Assembly (NCBI GenBank): GCA_905221605.1
Contig: CAJNDS010002341.1
Coordinates: 237,083-301,082, forward strand
Reading direction: 5' to 3'
Length of the DNA stretch: 64,000 bases
From: Symbiodinium natans
Taxonomy: Eukaryota > Sar > Dinophyceae > Suessiales > Symbiodiniaceae
The notes under the pieces are model-generated. The model worked only from the letters and a program-made list of their open reading frames with translations. It was not told where the DNA came from and did not search any database. Shown piece by piece: positions 44,558 through 54,900 of this stretch. The translations under genes were made by a program, and so were the position numbers. Numbering within the stretch: the first letter of the stretch is position 1; the number at the start of each line of letters is the position of its first letter.

Positions 44558-47500
44558 CTAAGAAGGTGTTCCTACAAGACCTAACGTGACTTTCGCAGCA
44601 CGCAAAAGAGCTCTACCCAGTTTAGTCGGATAGATACCTGTTTCTTCGACACTAGCAAGTGAAACATGCTGATGACTTTTGTCACAGGGCTTTCCAGAGA
44701 AGATTTCACTCCACTCCTCTCGGTTTGTAGCAAAGAACCACCGCTTAAAGACCCCGTCGAAGGCACAACGGTCCACAACCCTTCCAAAGTTCAGACCAAG
44801 GCGCTTCTTTTCTTTCAGATAACTTTCCTCCTTCCAAAGACCACAGTTCTTTGGCCATTCCTGGGTAACCAGGATCTCTTTGCAGCGGTCCTCCAGAAGT
44901 CGTCCTAAAGCTTTCCAAGATGCAACATGCTTCTTGACCTGCTCTCGCCACCGATGTCGAAACTTCGGTCGATGCCAGTTCTTAAAGCGGTAGCTACATC
45001 CAGCGGTACACGGGGAAGCTATGTGGACATAGATCTGGGGCGGTTTCCTACTCAACAGACACAGCAAGACCTCTCCTAGAAACATTTGAGTACTCTTGCT
45101 TAAGAAGTCTTCTTTCTCAGTTATGCCAATATATGCTACTCGGTCACGAGCACACGCTCGGCACAACGCACTGTCCGTTGAACAAAACACCTCGATCACA
45201 AGCAGAGGAACAGATCCCAACGCAAGGTCTCTTGCCACTGGCTCGTACTTCGCCAGGTTTGTCGGGATTTTCTCAAGCTTTTCACATACTTCTTCAAGTT
45301 CTTCCATTCGTTCACGAAGGTGTTCAGGAACTACAAGACCCTGAAGGTCTTCTTCACACACTCTTTCCAGTCCACACGCAACCAGCAAATGCTCAAGCAA
45401 CAACTCCTCAGGAGATTTCGTCAGTCCATCGGCTGGATTCCGTTCTCCACTGATGAAGCTTAGAATCAGCCTTTCCAGGTGGACTAGCTCTTGAAGATAG
45501 CGATGACGAAGCTCCAGGTGCCGAACACGGCGTAACAACCCCGTCATTTTGCTAATCGACAAAGCGGCTTCCGAATCCGAAGCCAGGTGAATCGGAAACT
45601 CACCGGTCTCTCCTTTGGGCATTCCATACAGGAGCGTTTCCATGAGCAAAGACAAGTACACCGACTCTTTGGCTGCCTCAGTCAGGGCTGCCAATTCGGC
45701 CTCCGCCGAACTCAACGCGGTCACCGACTGTTTCCGCGAGAAAGTTTTGATCATGATGCCATGCCACTTCACGATAGCACCAGACACAGAGCAAATGTTC
45801 CATGACGCATCCACAAAGCCAGAGAGCATGGTTTCCGAAGCGCAGCAAGGATACTCCAACGCTTCTGCCGAAAATCGCTGAAGGTACTCAGGCAAAGCCA
45901 TCACCCAGCGAACCACGCGTCTCAAGCAAGCTTCTGCCTGGCTATCTGGGTCACTCTGATACCGGCCCAGAAATCCTACCGGGTAGGACAAATGCGGCAA
46001 CGTCAGGCTTGCCCACATCAACTTACCAAGCACACGTCTATAGCGTTCATACGCCTCAGTGCTGATAGGTGTTCCAGCCTCCTTCTTCCGGTACTCCCTC
46101 TCGAGGTTTCCCAGCACTGGTTTCACACCTTTTCCGCTAATGCCAAACTCTTCTCCAAGCGACTTCAAGTACCCCGGCTTCAGGCCAAAGAACACAGGCC
46201 CGTGCTCAGTGGTTCGGGCGATCACTCGACCCAAGAACTCGAGCTGCCCAGTCTTGCCAGGTTCTAGAAGCCCTGTCTGCTTCATTTTATAGATCTTCGC
46301 TAGCTTAGCGTACAGATCCTTGGCAACTGGCGGATTCTGGGAAAAGATGATGAGATCGTCAACATACACTAACACCAAGGTCAGCGCACCATCCTTCTCA
46401 AGCCGGTGATGCACAGTAGGATCGGCAGTCTCACCAAACCCAAACTGCTTACGCAGCGTGCTTGTAAACTCTAGGTACCAACTCAGTGGTCCTACTCTCA
46501 AGCCATTCATGGCTTTGTGTAGCTGCGCAAACAGCGGCTTGTTCTCCTCATCATACATCCCATTCGGAAACCGGATACACTCTACTCCCTGCACAGGCGC
46601 TTGCATGAAGGCAACGCTCACATCTGCTGACAACAAGGTGCCACCTCTGACAGCATGAATAGCAAGGACACCCCTCAAGGCTTCCAAAGACGTGGTGGGG
46701 GAATATATCCCGTCAGCTAGAGGATTGGATCCAAATGCATAGTCTCTCACAACAAGACGAGCACGAACTCGTTCAGGGTTCGTGGCCGACGGTTTCGAAG
46801 TCAGAACCCACCTAGTCGTATGGATTCTCCGTGTAGCTCGTTTACGGGCCTCAGCTTCTCCTATAATCGTAGCTACACCAAAAGCATCAAGTTCTGAGAG
46901 CTCGAGTCTCATACCTTCTTCAAGATGCTTACGAGGCAAAACCTTGCCAGAAACTTCGCAAACCGCATTGTCCGGGACATGGACCCAAATCTTCTTTCCA
47001 CCAAACTTCATACGGAACCACTCTTTGACATCATCTCCCTTACGGATTTTTGTCGTTACTCTCAAGTCAGGCCCATCAAAGAGTTGCCTAAGGCCATGCT
47101 CATAGAGCCACGTCAGGCCCTCTTCCATGGCATCGTCTTCTCCTGGATCCATAGGGGCGTCGAGGTCCTCAAGACCTACGCCTCCGGGAGGCTCAACCTC
47201 CATGCCTGTTTCTTCAGGCACGTCCGAAAAATCCGGAGAATACCCATCCAACTCTCCTTCTTCTTCCATTGCTTCAGGGCCCTCAAGAGCAGGTGGTTCG
47301 GTGCGTTCAACAGGAAACTCAAGACTTCCTTCAGGGATATTTGGGGAATCAAGCGGCGGACTCGGACCATCGATTGGAACATCGAACTTGATGGGTCTTT
47401 CAGGGTCTTCCTTATTACCTCGAAGGTCACGCAAAGCAGCTTTGTCAAACTCCACTGGATCTTTGGCACGAAAAGAGCTGAAGATTTCCAAACGAGGGGG

Positions 47501-48625
47501 CTTTCCAATACCTATTGGAACAAAGACCCGAATCCCGGATCCATTAGCACCGTGAGGTCCTACATAGAGTGCCCTCACCAAGCGCTTTCCGCGGTGCTCT
47601 GGGTAGTCCTTCTGAGGCTTCCCAAAGCCCACAACCCCAAACTCACAGCTCTTCACTGGCTGAACTGTCGACCCACGCAGTCTCTCCAACGGCGTGCTGT
47701 GTTCCTTGGACACATGAAACAAGTTATGCATCCTCACAGAGTACCTCATGGCCTCAACAAACAGATGGCTCCCTAGAGGCAACTTTTCACCTACACGCTC
47801 TTCTAAGCCCAGCCAAACAGACCAGAACGCTTCTTTCACAAGGCAAACATGGCGTTCAACGATGCCCTTCGCTTGAGGTCTGTTTATCGCGAACGGGACC
47901 CAGTGCATTGACCTCCCCCCGAATGTCCGGTGTTTCGCTGCATTGCGGAAAACACTCTCGAGGAGATTTTCTTGGTCCCCGTGGACAACAATGTCCAATC
48001 CACTCAATCCCATTTCCGTAAAGGCTTTGCAAACCGATACAGCGGGCACTTCATCCTCAGGTCCTAAGACCACGGTATGTATGTACCCCGACACCACATG
48101 AACCATGAGAAGGAAACGAACATTCTTTCCGAAAAATCCAAAGTCGACTTGCAACTCTCCGGGTCCGTGGTGGTGTTTCATGTGCTTCCTACGAGCCGGC
48201 ACTCTCCCTCTAGCGCTTTGACATGTGTCACAGCAACTAAGATAAGGTTGGTGGCCCTTATTTCGGTGCGCCTTCAGCCGCTCCGAGGTCAAATAGACCG
48301 GAACCTCAGGATCCAGAGCATCGCTCACCACCTCCGGGGAACTCAGGGCACCCGGTTCACCTGAGGGAACATTCTCCACACGGGGTTTCTTTCGAACATC
48401 GGAGGGCCTAGGGGGTTCACTTCCGCTTGCGGGCGAGGTTCCAATGGAGGTCGAGACGCCGATGAAGCCCGTGGAGGCATTCGGTGCCCCTGGGACCCCT
48501 ATGGACGTGAGTTCCGAGGTCCCAATGGAGCCAATGGTCGGTGGCATTGGAAGTCCGGGGAGCGCTTCTCCTTTGACCCCGCCGGCAGAGACGAGTATGG
48601 TGGTTCCAAACCCACCTATGGACAA
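44558..48625 (-). CDS. copia pol: integrase, RT, RNase H, C-terminal methyltransferase-like domain
   Basis: 1355 residues; the frame is open from 48686 and no ATG defines the start, so it is part of a polyprotein. Zinc-binding H/C residues lie at 120-135 (CDTC). The integrase core has Asp161, Asp217 and Glu257. RT has YVDD at about 754-757 (46355-46366). RNase H has FVDASW, SSAEAELAAL, LASDSEAAL and ERNPADGLTK. After RNase H, residues about 1141-1320 form an extra domain: VIEVFCSTDSAL (motif I-like), ASPC (1203-1206), QEWP (1255-1258), DRCAFDG and a final C...H.H. This resembles C5-methyltransferase motifs I, IV and VI. The ORF is free of stops, suggesting a young copy apart from the Element II interruption. 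Confidence 0.9.
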   Translation of the reverse strand: MSIGGFGTTILVSAGGVKGEALPGLPMPPTIGSIGTSELTSIGVPGAPNASTGFIGVSTSIGTSPASGSEPPRPSDVRKKPRVENVPSGEPGALSSPEVVSDALDPEVPVYLTSERLKAHRNKGHQPYLSCCDTCQSARGRVPARRKHMKHHHGPGELQVDFGFFGKNVRFLLMVHVVSGYIHTVVLGPEDEVPAVSVCKAFTEMGLSGLDIVVHGDQENLLESVFRNAAKHRTFGGRSMHWVPFAINRPQAKGIVERHVCLVKEAFWSVWLGLEERVGEKLPLGSHLFVEAMRYSVRMHNLFHVSKEHSTPLERLRGSTVQPVKSCEFGVVGFGKPQKDYPEHRGKRLVRALYVGPHGANGSGIRVFVPIGIGKPPRLEIFSSFRAKDPVEFDKAALRDLRGNKEDPERPIKFDVPIDGPSPPLDSPNIPEGSLEFPVERTEPPALEGPEAMEEEGELDGYSPDFSDVPEETGMEVEPPGGVGLEDLDAPMDPGEDDAMEEGLTWLYEHGLRQLFDGPDLRVTTKIRKGDDVKEWFRMKFGGKKIWVHVPDNAVCEVSGKVLPRKHLEEGMRLELSELDAFGVATIIGEAEARKRATRRIHTTRWVLTSKPSATNPERVRARLVVRDYAFGSNPLADGIYSPTTSLEALRGVLAIHAVRGGTLLSADVSVAFMQAPVQGVECIRFPNGMYDEENKPLFAQLHKAMNGLRVGPLSWYLEFTSTLRKQFGFGETADPTVHHRLEKDGALTLVLVYVDDLIIFSQNPPVAKDLYAKLAKIYKMKQTGLLEPGKTGQLEFLGRVIARTTEHGPVFFGLKPGYLKSLGEEFGISGKGVKPVLGNLEREYRKKEAGTPISTEAYERYRRVLGKLMWASLTLPHLSYPVGFLGRYQSDPDSQAEACLRRVVRWVMALPEYLQRFSAEALEYPCCASETMLSGFVDASWNICSVSGAIVKWHGIMIKTFSRKQSVTALSSAEAELAALTEAAKESVYLSLLMETLLYGMPKGETGEFPIHLASDSEAALSISKMTGLLRRVRHLELRHRYLQELVHLERLILSFISGERNPADGLTKSPEELLLEHLLVACGLERVCEEDLQGLVVPEHLRERMEELEEVCEKLEKIPTNLAKYEPVARDLALGSVPLLVIEVFCSTDSALCRACARDRVAYIGITEKEDFLSKSTQMFLGEVLLCLLSRKPPQIYVHIASPCTAGCSYRFKNWHRPKFRHRWREQVKKHVASWKALGRLLEDRCKEILVTQEWPKNCGLWKEESYLKEKKRLGLNFGRVVDRCAFDGVFKRWFFATNREEWSEIFSGKPCDKSHQHVSLASVEETGIYPTKLGRALLRAAKVTLGLVGTPS

Positions 48626-50268
48626 TTCGGATGTGGGAGACTCTGGCTCCGAGATGGATTGATATGCTTGGGTATGGGCCCTGAGGGCCTAAAAGCCGGG
48701 CATGAGTTGCTCCGATCTTCGCCGCAATGCACAAAATTGGTAGGAGTAGGTCTGAAAGCCCTGCTGTTTGCAGTAGGAGACTGGCTGTGTGCATTAGGAG
48801 GTAGGGTAGGAGCGTTTGAGTGCTTGGTAGGCGACTGTGAGTGCAGCCTGCCTGCCGCGAATGGGTCTGCACACTGTCCCTCTGTGCCCAGGTCTTCATG
48901 GAAAGGAAGCAGTGCCTTGGCTTTAGGGTTGGTTCTGGGTTTGGTTTTCAGAGGTTGGCTGCGTAGGTGCGTGAAGCTTTTGAGTGTGCGCCGTAGGAGT
49001 AGGTTGAAGTTTGTGCGTGTAACTTTGGTAGGACGTGTGCCACGTAGGTCTTGGAGTGTTGTGCGCCGCCTGTTGTTTTTGCGTGGCGTGCTTGCTTGTG
49101 AGTTGAAAGCTGAGCCTACGGGCGAGGAAGCAAAAGGGCCAATGATGAAACGTTGGCGTGCCTTTAAGAAGTGGGCCTCTTCCATAGGCGTGCCTGGTGC
49201 CCAAGATGGAGGAGGTAGAGGAGGCGGAGTTAGAGGCATGCCTGCTTCCATAGGCGTGCCTGGTGCCGAAGATGGAGCATAGGAAAAGACGGACGGCGTA
49301 AGCGGGGAAGGAGGGCTGAACGGCAAGAAAGCCGGAGGCCCTGGTGGAAAAGCGGGGCCCGTCGACGATGATGGAGCCACCTCGGCTGTTGCAGCTCTCT
49401 TCATGTCGGCATGCAATCGAATCATTGCCTCGGCTTTTGCACGCGCTTGGTTGAGCAAAGCCCACCCCGAAGGAGGTGGAGCTGGGGCACTTTTGTGAAG
49501 AGGCGGTGCCGTGCCACCCGACGCGGATGGTGCAACATCCGGTATTATAGTTGGCGGTTGAGCAGCCAAAGTCACCCGGCGGTTGCTCTGGACGAGCACG
49601 TCCGCCAAAAGCGCTCTCAAGTCGGCAGCCGGCACACGCTCGACCTTGAGCTCGTTTGGCAGAATGCTTGCTAGCCCTGCCTCGAACAATTGGTATTGGG
49701 CAGGATGGCACCGCAACTCTCGAATCGCCTCCAGGTACAGAAGGAATTTCTTCAAGGTGAGCTGGATGCCAACCTGATTGTTGCGCCAGTACCCCCTTTG
49801 CTCGCATGGAAGGTGCGGTTGGCGGACGGTAGCACTCACATCGGCGACTACCACCCCCATGGTGGTCAAAACATAGCCATACCTTGCATACTCTGCACGA
49901 CGGTCGTGCTCTTCGACGAGGGTGTCCGTCAAAACCGACTGGTCCACCGTCGGAGCAGCAATGGCTCGCAGCTCGGCAATGAGCATAGGTTGCTTCACCG
50001 GAATGCCGCTTGTATTGATCACCAACTCCTGTGTCTCCAACTCCCCAAGGCAGGCTGGAATCCCCAACAGCCGTTCGACCGAGCCAAAGGTCGAGGTAAA
50101 AAGGTCGATGTTTTGGAGAAGCTGCCTCGAAAGAGACAGCTGACCTTCCTCCTCGAAACGGTGCGCAAGACGAGCAATCATGCTCGTCGAAAAGGCTTCC
50201 ACCTGGGCCACACTCCCACTTTGGGAGTTCACAAGACAGAGCGGAGGCGAGGCTTCCGGAAGCTCCAT
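48616..50268 (-). CDS. unknown ORF between copia protease and integrase
   Basis: 550 residues from ATG (50268). The first 230 residues look like a real folded, mostly helical protein (for example RLAHRFEEEGQLSLSRQLL). Then comes a Pro-rich region (about 235-380) and a basic tail probably beyond the true coding part. It is in a different frame from the integrase ORF, which it slightly overlaps. Typical copia elements have only a few hundred residues between protease and integrase, so this may be an extra gene, an inserted fragment, or polyprotein reached by frameshift. No family is recognised. Confidence 0.45.
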   Translation of the reverse strand: MELPEASPPLCLVNSQSGSVAQVEAFSTSMIARLAHRFEEEGQLSLSRQLLQNIDLFTSTFGSVERLLGIPACLGELETQELVINTSGIPVKQPMLIAELRAIAAPTVDQSVLTDTLVEEHDRRAEYARYGYVLTTMGVVVADVSATVRQPHLPCEQRGYWRNNQVGIQLTLKKFLLYLEAIRELRCHPAQYQLFEAGLASILPNELKVERVPAADLRALLADVLVQSNRRVTLAAQPPTIIPDVAPSASGGTAPPLHKSAPAPPPSGWALLNQARAKAEAMIRLHADMKRAATAEVAPSSSTGPAFPPGPPAFLPFSPPSPLTPSVFSYAPSSAPGTPMEAGMPLTPPPLPPPSWAPGTPMEEAHFLKARQRFIIGPFASSPVGSAFNSQASTPRKNNRRRTTLQDLRGTRPTKVTRTNFNLLLRRTLKSFTHLRSQPLKTKPRTNPKAKALLPFHEDLGTEGQCADPFAAGRLHSQSPTKHSNAPTLPPNAHSQSPTANSRAFRPTPTNFVHCGEDRSNSCPAFRPSGPIPKHINPSRSQSLPHPNCP

Positions 50269-50662
50269 CCTTTCCAAGGTCCCTTACAAAGGCTCCAGGC
50301 TTTGAGCAAAACACTCCTAGAGCACACAACACCAGCAATGCTTTCAGAAACACTCCTGGCCAACGCAAGCTCCGAAAGGCACACTTCCTCTCTTCACTCT
50401 GTCCCAACAAACACTCAGGCACACAAGCGCTGGGGTGCAAGTCACTCCTACGTCCTACACGCAAGACACTCCTACTCCTAATGCAAACACTCTGAGGCTG
50501 GAGCGGCACAGGCCCTACCCCTACGCACTCAAAACCCTTGTCTCCACAGCGTGTGTCCCTACTGGTTTGCTTCTCCAAAGACGTGTTGCTTGCAGACTTA
50601 AGCAAAACAGCTGCGGCGGAACATAAAGCTTCAGCACAACATGCAGAGGGTGGGGTTTCCAG
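50269..50662 (-). other. copia frame resuming after Element II
   Basis: The frame read from 50662 continues that of the protease ORF and is open for over 100 codons (LETPPSACCAEALCS...), then overlaps the unknown ORF in another frame. Coding status past 50290 is uncertain. Confidence 0.45.
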
Positions 50663-50900
50663 TTATTGTTCAAAACCGTGCTTGTTATGAAATGTCATGT
50701 CGTGTTTGAGCACTTCAAGCATGACACAATCTTCATCAAGCAACATGCATTCTGCTCACATCACTTGCTCTCGTTCGAATCTTTTCACGTTGTGGGGAAA
50801 CAGTACCGAGCACGGCTAGTTGGATCTCGATCCCTCCTGTAAGACCCAAGACTGTTGTTGAGTCTCGAAATGTCCTGTGAGACACAGGGCTCCTTTCCCC
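50663..50900 (-). repeat. Element II repeat B2
   Basis: 238 bp, identical by eye to 51731-51968. It marks the 3' end of the element. Confidence 0.96.
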
Positions 50901-50995
50901 TGCGAGAGGAGACTACGGCTAACTCACGGTCTCTCACAAGTTCGGCCTAAGTGTGACGGCCTGAACAGGATATCCATGTGGTTCAGAACGACAGT

Positions 50996-51241
50996 TCAAG
51001 AAGTTTCTGGCTGTCTCTGAGAGCTTGACGAGGCAGCTTCACTCGGTTGCTCTAAGGCAGGTGCAGGGTTCACAAACTGCCACTGAGACTGGCGAGCCGC
51101 AACAGCCTCCTGTTGCCGCATCTCACGGTCTGCCATGAGGTCGTCCAATACCTCAGCCACCTTCATGAGGGAATCCATATTCAAAGAGTGAAGCCACACC
51201 CGAAAATCATTGAGCTGATCGCGCGTCAACGACCGCGCCAT
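50996..51241 (-). CDS. small ORF between A2 and B2 of Element II
   Basis: 81 residues from ATG (51241; frame open to 51307). Residues 1-45 look helical (LTRDQLNDFRVWLHSLNMDS), then there is a Gln/Ser/Pro-rich tail. No family is recognised. Its position in the A2-B2 gap makes it part of the 3' terminal unit. Confidence 0.4.
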   Translation of the reverse strand: MARSLTRDQLNDFRVWLHSLNMDSLMKVAEVLDDLMADREMRQQEAVAARQSQWQFVNPAPALEQPSEAASSSSQRQPETS

Positions 51242-51473
51242 GAAAATGCTGAGAAAAGTACAGCGATGAAAAGAACGAGACTCGAGCCTGCATGGTCGAG
51301 CAAACAAGCGGAACTGTCACCACATGAAGTAAGGCCCGCACTAACAAGGGTTCCTGATTGTACACGCTCATTGAGCCGCCTGATCCCTTACCGGATATTC
51401 GTGTGCACATGAGTCCTCTCCTGACATGGTTGCAAGAACGTTTACGTTAGTCTCCAAGGGTGGCGAGGGTGGG

Positions 51474-51730
51474 TTTTTCGAAAACAATCTATCAGCTTCT
51501 AAGAGCACTTTCCGGGCATCCTGCCCTTTGAGAGGTCCCGCTGCGACGGGTGTATAAGTAAATACAAATCCTGCATGAACAAGCATAAAACTGATCAAGC
51601 ATTAGAAATAAGTTGTGCAAAAAGGCAAGCACTGAAACAACAATCAAATGTTTTGTTCACCACAACATTTTGATGTTGTTTCCTTTGAACAATAAAGCTC
51701 TATCTTCTCCAGGCATTCGAAGAACGATAC
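51474..51730 (-). repeat. Element II repeat A2
   Basis: 257 bp, one mismatch to 61552-61808. It adjoins B1. Confidence 0.96.
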
Positions 51731-51968
51731 TTATTGTTCAAAACCGTGCTTGTTATGAAATGTCATGTCGTGTTTGAGCACTTCAAGCATGACACAATCT
51801 TCATCAAGCAACATGCATTCTGCTCACATCACTTGCTCTCGTTCGAATCTTTTCACGTTGTGGGGAAACAGTACCGAGCACGGCTAGTTGGATCTCGATC
51901 CCTCCTGTAAGACCCAAGACTGTTGTTGAGTCTCGAAATGTCCTGTGAGACACAGGGCTCCTTTCCCC
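51731..51968 (-). repeat. Element II repeat B1
   Basis: 238 bp, matches 50663-50900. It begins 18 bp after the pol stop. Confidence 0.96.
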
Positions 51969-51986
51969 ATTCACCTGAGCCGTGTG

Positions 51987-54900
51987 TCAAACCTTCAGTT
52001 TCGAGGCCCTCTTCACAATCGCCGAAACGATCCTCCTCGCTTCATGCGATTCGTCCTTGAATCCTAACTTCCTAACCAAATCAAGTTGGAACCTCGAAGG
52101 TTGATCTGCAAGATTTGCTGGGGAGGCAACTCTTGCATACCACGGTAGAAATCCGTGAACATATTCCAGGAAGTTTGCTTCATCCACCAACATTCCAGCA
52201 ACTCCTTTCTTAGCAGATCCTGAGATGTAGGCGTGACGGGCCGCATCATTGTCGAGGTAGATGATTACCCCAGTTCCAGCAGTCGCTCCATGCTGGGAAT
52301 ACGATTCAGCAAAGGCTGCAGTCTGGCCTGTTAGCAACTTCAAACCAACCAAAACCCCAAGCATTTCCAGCTCATAGATAATGGTTTGTTCGTCCTCCGC
52401 AGATAACACTTGAGTCTGGATTTCCGAGATTGGAACACTGAAGAATGACAGCGCTGTCCCACTCCCCGTAAGGAGCACACCACCTAATCCACCAGACCTT
52501 GTCTCGGTTTCGAAGGCTGCATCGGTGAGTATCATAAACGATCTGCACGACACCTGTCCCACTAGCCTGGGCTGCGCAGCGTCTAAGAACTTGCAGAACT
52601 CTTCCAAAAGGTCTTTAGTGTATCCCGGAATTTTCCGCCTCCCACCATAGGCATGTCTCGTGATCTCAACCAGACACCTCCTGCCTAACCTTCCGAAGAA
52701 TTGAGCTTGTGCGAACTGTAATCGGCCCCTCAGTTGCAGGGCCTCCTTCTGACCCATCAAACCATTCTCCAGGTGACCTCTGATGGCTGTGACCAACTCT
52801 CGACGCCTTCGTTCGGTGTTCTTAACTTTCAGGACCCCTGTCCCTGCTTGGTCCAGCTCAAACAAAACGCCCAAAGCTTCGAAACCTATGCTCCACTCCG
52901 TAGTCTTGTCTGTTGACAACTTCCAACCCAACAGTTTCATGACCTCATCAAAGGTATGCCCACATGAACTCCTGTCACCGCTCAATGCGAGGAGAACAAA
53001 GTCGTCAAAGTAATTCGTCGTAGGGATTCTGGCTCCTTCCACCAGGATCGTCCAAAGAGCCCTTGCAACCCTCAAGAAGAAGTATACTGCTTTCGTGGAT
53101 CCAAAAGGTACCGCCAGTTGCTGGAATAATTTGGGCTTCCCCTCGATCGGGTCGTACACTGCTAAGTACGAAAATCTTAAACTCTCATCTGAAATGGCCA
53201 ACTGTCGATATGCGCTTTTCAGGTCAGCCGTCTTCCCGAAGAGTTCCAACAGTCCCTTTTTCCTAGCTGCCTTCGATAGCTTGGTAATTAGGAGTGCGAT
53301 CTCGTCAATTGAATGTGTAACAGGTTTCTCGGAGACGGTAACCGTGTCGTTAATGAGACTGGAAGAGTAGTTGTCAATAGGTCTGAGTTTACCTCCCTGC
53401 ATCAGAGGGAAACGGGAACTCACCAAACAGCCTTTGGGGAGATGGCTAACATCGAAAGGTCCAGCGAGGTGACCCTTCTCAACCTCCTCTAACGTTTTCT
53501 CCCACAACAACGTGTCCATGTTTCTGTCACCACTGGATATTGTCCTGTCGAAAATCTGTCCACACACCTGGTCGGACATGTCCACAAGTTGTTCAATGTC
53601 CATCCTAGCTGGCTTCAGTTTCGCATCCAACACTCCTGTCACTGGGATAGGGCCTGTGAGGGTGGCTCCCTGAATGAGCTCCTGCACCACACCCATATCA
53701 TCATATTGAATGTCTTGAAGCATTTCTTGGAAGAGGAGAATACGTTTCGGTCCGAGGATCGCTCCTCGATGGGTGGACATACCAGCCTTCAGCTCTGCCT
53801 CCTCTGGCTCCAGTTCTTTGGCTCTTCTAGCCCATTTCTCAAGGTAAAACTTTCTCTGGGATCTCACCGAACCTGGACGATGTACAAGTTGCTCTATCAA
53901 CTTCTCCAGTGGTTTGTTGCATTTAGACAGCTGATGATAAGGGTGTCCTAGCTTTGCTGCCTTGCCAATAAATTCAATCGGATCCCAAGGAATCCCCACC
54001 CTCAGCACTGAGGCACCGTCCAGTTGCTGCATTTCCTGCTGAAGTTGCGGGCTCAAGTTCCCCCCTGCCTGAGTCCGCGACAGAAGCTGGGAATCCACCG
54101 GCAGGGCGGCCATCCCCGGCAACACACGGATGCCATCCGGAATCCGCCATTCCTGCTTGAGACGCTTGCGTCCTGAGAAAGGATCCTCAATCACTGATCT
54201 AGGCAGCAGCACATAGACGACCACCTTCCATTCCGGCATGACCTCATTCAAGTGCCCCCGAGGTTGATGCATGGCCGACACTCGAATGGCCTTATTGGCC
54301 AAAGAAGGGTTTTGGCACAAAAGTTCTCTCGCTGTAACGCCAGCCGCGAAGACCTCAGCCAAAGCAGTCGCAAAACCACGGGGGTAGGCCCCTGAGGAGG
54401 TATCCAGTGTTGTCGACTTCTCTGCCGGTTCTCGCCCTTCGCGCCTAATCGTGGTAATTTCAGGAAGGTTCGACATCACAAAACTCCGCTGCTGACTCGC
54501 AGGGACCCAGCATCCCCAGTCCACTTCGACCCAATGGGGTGCTTGCTGAGCGTCTGGAAGTTGGTTTAAATTATCCCAAAATGGGGACTTGCAAGAGCCT
54601 TCTACTACTAACGGCAAGTCCCTGTCGAGGCATCCATTGATAACCGCGAAAACAAATGCCGCAGAGATGGGGTCCAAGGTGAGCTTTGGTATGCAAATCA
54701 GCACCCCCGCAATTTTTCGTTTGTCCAACCAAGTAAGAACAGAATCACAAGCTGTCCGAGAGGACAGGTCCATTTGCAAAACAGGTGCCATAGCGGACTT
54801 GTGTTTAACACGATCCACTCCATAAGCAAAATAACCCTGCGCGAGTAAAGCTGCAGCCACACGGGCCTGCCCAGCAAAACATTGAAGGATCGCACGGGTA

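Noticed and set aside
44558-44600. Copia 3' LTR boundary or polypurine tract
   Set aside because: No clear polypurine tract or TG...CA edge could be identified, and the 5' LTR is outside the window for comparison.
48923-50605. 560-aa minus-strand ORF in the copia frame
   Set aside because: Only its first 100 or so codons can be the resumed copia frame; the rest overlaps the more protein-like 550-aa ORF in another frame and is probably a shadow.
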